Below are positions 57,132 to 64,000 of a stretch of 64,000 bases of DNA, piece after piece (position 1 is the first letter of the stretch; the number at the start of each line of letters is the position of its first letter). Source of the stretch: Ulva prolifera (Eukaryota > Chlorophyta > Ulvophyceae > Ulvales > Ulvaceae). The notes under the pieces are model-generated. The model was not told the DNA's origin. It did not search any database and saw nothing but the letters and a program-made list of their open reading frames with translations. The stretch lies in NCBI GenBank assembly GCA_023078555.1, contig CM041198.1, positions 6,514,924 through 6,578,923 of the forward strand, read 5' to 3'. The translations under genes were made by a program, and so were the position numbers.

Positions 57132-58450
57132 TTTGTTATGATTCCTTGAAATTGTTCCGCCTGGTATAATCTACGTAGTTTATCACAAGTGCGCACTCAT
57201 GCATCAATGACAGATATGGAAAACAGACGGCTGCGTCTGCCTTGTTTTATGCTGCAAGGTGCTAAGTGGTGACCGGGGGCTACCATTCACACAGCTTTGT
57301 ACAGCTGCACGCCTGCAGACCTATGCCGCACAAATACAGCGCGAATAGACTTACAAAGTGCGCAGACGTATTCTGTGTACATGGCGATGTATAATGTCAT
57401 GAGTTCATATATCTGTCACGAGAACAAGCCAGATCGCGTACACGCCAGAACAGATCCACATACGCACTGGTGTGACCCGACCGTGCTATCACGCGAAATC
57501 AACTTAATCACATACAGGGGTTGGTGCTATGAAAGCCGCGAAACGCTGCTGCCGCCTGTGTGAACTGTCAGTTCAGCCCAACCGCGCTTACAGAGAAGCG
57601 ATCACAGGACATGGCACGCCCTGAAATCAAGTAAATAGCCTTTTCATATTCTCCAATCACCTGACTGCAACTCACAGGCATCAGTTCGCTTGTAGCACGC
57701 CGCATGAGCTGTGCACTGTCGTGACTCACTTCCACACGGCGCACCTGGACCTATGGCGCACTGCAAAGGCGCGCCGAACTTCATCACGCGAACCGATACA
57801 ACCTCTGTAAGACCACATTGAACAAACCAAGCCTGTCACAACGATACATATGCACTAAGTAACCTCAATACAACCTCAAACCTCCAAAATACCCCTTTCC
57901 GGAAAAGTTGTGGCTTAGCGCACCCCCAGGCGGCGCACCCTTCCCGCCGGCGCACCCAGGTGAGTCAGTCTGGCATCTGGCCTGTGATACTCTCCACCTG
58001 TTCTGCCGTACACACCCTCCGCCCACGAGCGCCGACTCTCACACCGTCGACACAAGCCAGCCCAGTCCATCTGTATAGGAAGGTCAAAGCCGGTCAGGCA
58101 GGTAGCGCCATAGGGCATTAACGCACCCGGGCCCGCGCACGCACCGCCACAACGGACAGTCCCGCACATGTACACATGCATGACCGCGCACTCCAGAACC
58201 CACCCCTGCGGCTGCCACAGATGTGCACAGGTTTCCACATGCCAATGCTTCATGACTCGAGTTCTCACGTTTCGCATCTTCAGTTGGCCAGTCCGGTTGT
58301 TTGCTGTTTGCTGAGGGTGCCCGGCAGTGGTGAGGTAAACTTGGTTTGCGTTCAAAACTGCAATGCTTTACAGTTTTGAAATATTTTGATAAGTATACAG
58401 ACTGGTGGTGGTGTGCAGGCCTACGTGTATACGACATATAGCTTTGAGTG
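57132..58450. other. 1.3 kb without a recognisable gene, upstream of the cysteine-rich gene
   Basis: No supported coding region. The last few hundred bases would hold the promoter of the gene starting at 58,451, but no specific element is assigned. Confidence 0.45.
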
Positions 58451-59952
58451 ATGCGTGCGCCTGTCTCTCAGGCAACGCGTGTGCGCTGCGGAGTCCTGGC
58501 GGCGGCGCTGCAGCTACTCATGGGGAGCATGATGCGCAGCCCGGTGTTCGCTCAGGATGCCGGACCAGGTGTGGCTTACAGCTAAAGTTTAAATTTGCAA
58601 AGGCCGGCAACTTTGCGGCACGCTTGGCCACCGTGACCCCACGCAGCCACATCATTGTGTGGCCTGCAGTTCAGTTCCCCGCAGTGACACCTGTTTGTGT
58701 TTTTCATGTAGCAGCCAGGTGCCATTTGAAATGAAACCGCCTGATGATTTGCAGCTCAGGTGCTTCCTGCGTAAGCCACACCTCAACTTGATCAGCGATT
58801 GTTCGCCCTGGGGAGTGTGATCCATGGCAATGATGCCCTCCGCATGCAGACACTTCAGGGCCGTGCGGTCTCCCAGGAGCTCGGTGCTGCGAGATTGGCG
58901 CCCAGTGCGATGACTTCAGCTCCTGTTCGGATGACTTGAACATTTGCATCGGCTGTGGAGGATTCGCGCAGCCCTGCTGTGATGCCGGCATCTGCGACAC
59001 CGACGGTATCATACCGATCGGCTGCAATGCCGACAACGTCTGTGTGATGGTGTGTGGCTTACGGGGTCTGCCGTGCTGCAGCGATTCTATACTCCCTCCC
59101 ACAGGATGCGACTCCCGCAGTGACACCTGCTCGTCGGGTATCTGCACCACATGTGGTTCTCTAGAGGGGCCGTGCTGTGATGACGGCCAATGTGGTACTA
59201 CTACATTCGGTGGCCGTCCCACTTTCCCGACGCAATGTGACCCAACACTCAACGTCTGCCTGCCCGTCGAAGAGGACTGCGGGGCGCAGGGCGAGGCGTG
59301 CTGTGCTGCGGCTTCGCAGCAGCCTGGATACGATGACCCGTTTTGCCTTTCTGGCTCAGGCTGCATGCTTTGACGGCACGTGCAGCATCTGTGGATTTGA
59401 TGGCGTTCAGTGCTGTCCCACCTCCTTCGGCCCGGGCTCAGGCTTAGACTACGCAGGTCGCGGCTTTTGTTTACCAAGTGGGATCTGCGTCGGCGGTTTT
59501 CCGCCTCCCCCTGAGCCCGTGCCTCCCACTTCTCCTGACGGTGCGATGATTGACACTCGCTTTGGCTCACCACGGGGCCTTGCTGCGCCATCAGGGGCGC
59601 TCCACAGTGACGGGCTGCCAAAGTCTGCACCATGTCAGGCAACTGTGATAGATGTGTAAAAAAATTGAAACAGAAACATGCGCCTGCAAACCCATGTATT
59701 GTCAATACACCGTGCGACCGCACGATGATTTTGTTCGACTGCCATCATGAGCGCTTCAATCGCATGCAGGCTGTGGTGGCGAAGGTGAGCCCTACTGCGA
59801 CTCTGTTTCGTGCTTGGATGAGGACCTGGTGTGTGACTCTGGAGTGTGCGAGAGATGCGGCGCCACGTACGACCAGTGCTGCGAGGGCGACGCCTGCCGC
59901 GGCGATGCCCCATGCGGCGCCGCCTCTGGCCTGTGCCTGCCTGTTGTTATAG
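58451..59952 (+). pseudogene. Secreted cysteine-rich modular protein, probably damaged
   Basis: Exon 1 (58,451-58,568) encodes a signal peptide, with hydrophobic VLAAALQLLMG and a likely cleavage after SPVFA. It ends in phase 1 at CAG/GTGTGG. Intron 58,569-58,858 joins in phase to exon 2, giving GPGPCGLPGARCC. Exon 2 holds about six modules of the form CGxxGxxCCxxxxC...CxxxxC, for example CGLRGLPCC and CGSLEGPCC. Relative to the expected module GSGC-FDGTC there are four extra bases at 59,365-59,368 that break the frame. A later module (TGPCCAI, then NCDRC) is in another frame and contains TGA at 59,608. Exon 3 (59,770-59,952) is a symmetric phase 1-1 exon encoding CLDEDLVCDSGVCERCG and QCCEGDACRGDAPCG. 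Such proteins are usually extracellular and disulfide-stabilised. No specific function can be given. The 3' end was not found. Confidence 0.6.
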
Positions 59953-60297
59953 GTATGTTCTCCTGCTCTGCGCCTGCCAGTATGATTTCCTTGCCCGAAC
60001 GGCTGACTCCTGTGATGGGCCTCTGGCATACGCCGGCACCACCAAACATGGTTCAGCTGTGCCATGTACGTATACATGTAGTGCATTCAACGCCGGCAAT
60101 TGTGTACAACCATGATCACCGATTATCGCCCGGCCACGCCTCTGTTGGCCCATGTACGCAATGAGGCTGAGCTTGGCAAATTCAGATGCATATGTGTGGC
60201 ACACACCCACAATTGTGATTGTAGCGAGGGTTTGTGCCGCCATCATGGTGTGGTGTACATTTGATCAAGGCGCCGCTGGTGACTACGGCACCTGCAG

Positions 60298-61580
60298 AGG
60301 GGGTCATGCACTCCCGCTACGAAGTGGTCCCAGTGAGGGCGCGCGAAATCGACGACGATTTTGATCGATTGGGGGAAACTTTAAGTATTATTTAGGATAA
60401 ATGAACAGAATGGCTGATTCATCTCGGAGGTTTGGGGAGAATCGCCCGAAGTCGCCGATTTGGGCTGTTCCCGTGGGGAGTACCCCCAAATCCGCGTTTT
60501 GTTCCCCAAACATCGACATTCTTCCCCAACCGTCCCCAAACTCGTTCTATGATGCTTCTTTTGATGTTTTACTGGCATATAGCCTTCCTTGGTATTATTT
60601 TGCGTCTCTGTGTGCCCTTTTCCAAACTCAGTGTCAAATCGTGGTCAGCATACCTTCATGTGATGTCTGTTGACACTGGGACTCTCAAATACAACTATTG
60701 TGCGAAATTATATTCGTGTTGACAGTTCCGGGATGTGATTTCCCCATGGCGAGGTGCAGCTGGTCCGCTTACCAGTAGCCTACCCAACTTGAATCTGTGG
60801 ACTCACGTGCAATGCAAGTCCGGGTGTTGCAATCGGTTGAGATAGCTCTTGCAGCTGCCGTGCTTGTTATTCGCGGCCATTGCTGTTCACGTCCTATGCC
60901 TCTGTAGTTTGGTTTGATCAGAGTTGTCCATCGTATGTTGTAGTGTTGTGCGATGCCGGCTGTTCAATCAGTATAACGTCCCCCGCGGAAACTCCTCGGG
61001 CCTCATAGATGAATTCTCGAAACCACAGTTGCGTGTTGCCACGACATTCACCTCGTTTGGCTCCTCGACTGGTCGCGGCACCACTGTATTGACGACTCCC
61101 ACGACTCGACTCCCTGCAATTCCAAGGCCGACACAGGCTCCACCTACTATATAGGCACCGGATACGTCTTGCACACCATCGTATAACACCTGTTGACCAC
61201 TGCGTGGTCACGAAGCCATGTCATTGCAGTGCGTCGAGGTCTGCTCAGCTGTGACGACGACCACATCACTCACAGAAGTCGCAACAGTGCACACATCGCC
61301 AATGTACACTATCATAGTGACTTTTCTATGTTGTCACTGCACTGTGATCACTGGCGTGCGTTTGGGCGGGAAAAGCTGAGCAAATGCCACCGTTTGGGGA
61401 GAACCGCCATTATTCGCCAAAAGGGGCCTGGGGTGGGGAGAGTCCCCACAGCCGAGATCGCTCACGCAGAGTCCCCAACATTGATCACAATATTCGAAGT
61501 TGTCCCCAATTACGAAAATTCGGTCGTTTTGATGCGCGCCCACACTGGGACCACTTCGTAGCGGGAGTGCATGACCCCCT
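60298..61580. mobile_element. Non-autonomous element with 47-bp terminal inverted repeats
   Basis: 60,298-60,344 (from AGGGGGTCATGCACTCCCGC) and 61,534-61,580 are inverted copies with one mismatch. Inside each end are many TTGGGGA/TCCCCAA words: near 60,430, 60,473, 60,510, 60,525 and 60,535 on the left, and near 61,398, 61,435, 61,450, 61,472 and 61,503 on the right. These look like subterminal transposase sites. The 1.28 kb element has no open frame of note. CTGCAG is present outside both ends. A host target duplication is not certain. Confidence 0.7.
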
Positions 61581-64000
61581 ACCTGCAGATTCTGCAATGG
61601 TCACCTTGCTGTGGCTCACGACTAGCGTGCTGTTCTGTGTTGTTTGCTTTACCGCGATAGTGCTGTGCGCATGATCACGTCGCCATTCCCGATCCCTGCC
61701 ATTGCGTGTCGCCTCCCGCCACGACATCCTGTCTTGTGTTTGTGCGGAGTATCTACGCATGCATAGGTACCGGTCTTGACTCTGCTGGTACACATCGTGC
61801 AAACGTGTTGCGTGATTCCATTGTGGACAACTGCAGGCGCCGCGACAACCTCAGCTTGCGGTGCTTTACTACATGTGTCACTAAAAGAACGACTTGACCA
61901 GGGACAGGCACCCGGAGGGCTGTTTGGTGAGCTCTCCCGGGTGATCGAGCGCGACTTCAGCGCCACTCGAATAGCTATATTGAGAGTGCCATGGTAGCCG
62001 ATCGTGAGATATGTTGTTCCTATGTGTATCTGCGGGTGTCCGGTACGGGCCTGCGCGTTCTTGGAGATGCATGTGGATCGTCAGGAGCGTGTGTTTGTGT
62101 GTGCATGCCACCTGCTTCGGTCTCCGATGTTCGTGATTAGCATGCGCCGGCGTCGTCCGTCGACGTAGAGACAATTTACGTACCCATGTGCGTTCTGTAT
62201 GCCTGGCACGAGTGCGTTGGCGGCATCGTGAGACTCTGCTTAGCATGGGGACACGCAGGTGAGCTGGTTCCCAGATCCGTCACCGCCTACGAATCACCAG
62301 ATTCTTCGTACCCAATGACAGTCAAGTCTATCCTGCTGTTGGTGTCTGTCGATTTCGCGTGATCAGACGTGGAAGTCGCTGTCTTCGCCGGTTGTAAGTA
62401 TCGTTCAGTCCATCTCGTGGCTGGTAGGATGATAAACCTGGGCGTCAATAACGCTCGTACAGACTGCACATAGTCAAATATCTGCATATTAGTGGCTTCG
62501 GAGAAGCCACTGGTGTATCACATGGCGCTTGGCCCCTCATGCGACGCGCGATTCCAGGCTGTGCTTACTGCCTTCCTTTCGTCACCTTTGATAACGCGTA
62601 TATCGGTCTACGATGCGCCCATGGACACACGACAGATCGTTGTTGTTCACATGTGTGTCGTCTCGCCGTCGTTGAATGTCGAGTCGGGCGCGTTCTGGCG
62701 AGGCCGACTTGGCTCGAGCTTTCCCTTGACGCACATCAGGCATGTCCCTCGCTCGCCGAGTCTCCGCTCGCTCCAGAAACGGCGTACATCTTAATAATGT
62801 AACTAAAGTGTGATGTGTGTGCTCTACTGCGTCTCTTTATCGTCTTCTGTGGACGGATCGCGTTGCCCGGAAGTCGTTGTCGCGGGTGGGTTTTTACTCT
62901 GTCCGTGGTAATTCGGCTTCCGGGTAATGCCTACGGGGAGCGTAAATCATACAGGATGCACCATTTCATCGTTGAGCGTCGCATACATGCATCATTAAGT
63001 ATTGGTACGATCACAGACAAATTACAGCTCGTGTCGCGTCGATCACCCATCGCCGCTGCGCCGTGGCAGTGTGCCACCAATCGCCTACCGGGAATCCCCA
63101 TCAGCTCTACAACTTTGTCACATCACATATCACCGCCCTGGCGCAATGGTTGCCGCTCTGCACAAGCTCTGGTATACGAGGGCCGGCATCCGGCAACCAG
63201 GCCTGCGCTTTGCAGGCGGATCAGCATGAAACGTAAATCAGGCAGAGACAACTATGGGCGAAATTCTCTCTTCTTCTGCTTGACTCGTATTACGACCAGC
63301 AGACGGTTGCTTGTGTTCAAAGACGTTGTTGTCGTGCCGTATCCAGCTGTTGCCTGCAAATGGGATGCTTTCAGAGGCATAGCAGTCACCACGACGTGCC
63401 ATCGTGCTCATCATAGTGCATAACTGCTGAAAATTGCATCACAGGCGGGAGCAATCCTCACCTTCAGCTTGTGGGGGCAGGCCAATGGTGGCTGCATCTG
63501 CTACCTCACAGGCTTCTCATTTGCCAGACTGCTCATGCAACCGTTGCCCTGCACCAATCCTCATGTCTTGAAGCAGCCGTACCGTGTCAGCCTCACGTCA
63601 GCGCCAGTGTTGACTGCGTGCAACACATCTTTTGCAGAAGCATACCTAGTATGGCGGGCCAGCTTCAGGTTGTCAGCCAGGCTGTAGTGTAATGAAGCAG
63701 AAGCTAATCATTCGTGAAGGCACCTGTACCCATCAGCACGTGTCCATGCAAGAGCTAAACATGGCTTCTGCTTGGTGCTCCTGTCTCGAGGAGACACCTG
63801 TCGAAGTTCGGGACATTGCTGAGGCGTTTGTGACACCTGTTGCTAAGGCATACCTGCGGTGAAGTGTCAACTTCGTCATGTTGCATTAAGAAGGCAGTAC
63901 ATCTGCATGCTTGACTCCCCTGCACACTCGAACTCGCTGTCACATGTTTTCTGGTCCATCCGCTAGATTGCACAGGAGCGGCCTCCGCTGCAATTTAACA
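61581..64000. other. 2.4 kb without a recognisable gene
   Basis: Short frames only, the longest about 200 codons at 62,815-63,423 with no domain, signal peptide or coding bias that I can see. No repeat or RNA gene is recognised up to the window end. Confidence 0.5.

Noticed and set aside
58704..59723. 339-codon - strand frame antisense to the cysteine-rich gene
   Set aside because: The + strand has a signal peptide, phased splice sites and repeated Cys modules. The antisense frame has no domain and is explained as a shadow of the repeated coding sequence.
62815..63423. 202-codon + strand frame
   Set aside because: No domain, no splice or start support and no second copy. Its length is within what chance allows in this base composition.

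Overview
The window is eukaryotic, repeat-rich DNA, most likely nuclear sequence of an alga or other protist. Coding regions are broken by GT-AG introns, nearly all long frames belong to transposable elements, and one element is organised like the Kangaroo tyrosine-recombinase retrotransposon described from the green alga Volvox. The species cannot be named from the sequence. No rRNA, functional tRNA, CRISPR array, bacterial operon or plasmid/phage feature was seen.

Layout. (1) 1-15.2 kb: element E1, a large DNA transposon with arrays of palindromes at both ends. It carries a two-exon accessory gene (ORF1), a divergent multi-exon TNP2/Transposase_21-like transposase with an N-terminal C2HC zinc finger, a third gene ending in a ULP1-type cysteine protease with all four catalytic residues, and a 4.4 kb opposite-strand gene with glycine-rich repeats. 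(2) 15.2-15.75 kb: the end of an unrelated CACTA element. (3) 15.75-23.06 kb: element E2, an inverted diverged relative of E1. It keeps ORF1, a transposase with one stop codon and the start of the protease gene; the protease domain is missing. (4) 23-25.5 kb: weak hypothetical exons and a second CACTA-family end at 24,883. (5) 27.2-29.7 kb: a 36-bp perfect palindrome and a decayed hAT transposase. (6) 34.9-38.5 kb: an OTU-like protease frame and two genes of unknown family. (7) 39.0-42.7 kb: an R2-type LINE with zinc finger, reverse transcriptase and restriction-like endonuclease, broken by one frameshift. (8) 43.5-49.24 kb: a Kangaroo-like element between identical 79-bp repeats, with an intact tyrosine recombinase on the + strand and a decayed RT-RNase H on the - strand. 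(9) 49.2-58.4 kb: no convincing gene, several short repeats and a small inverted-repeat element. (10) 58.45-59.95 kb: a secreted cysteine-rich modular protein, the best host-gene candidate, probably damaged. (11) 60.3-61.6 kb: a non-autonomous element with 47-bp inverted ends and repeated TCCCCAA motifs.

E1 and E2 serve as comparative controls for each other. Conserved splice sites, reading frames and a shared divergent promoter region show which parts are under coding constraint, and the E1 frameshifts fall in homopolymer runs. The least familiar material is the E1/E2 gene set (ORF1, zinc-finger transposase, ULP1 protease, glycine-repeat protein) and the OTU plus unknown-gene cluster at 34.9-38.5 kb.
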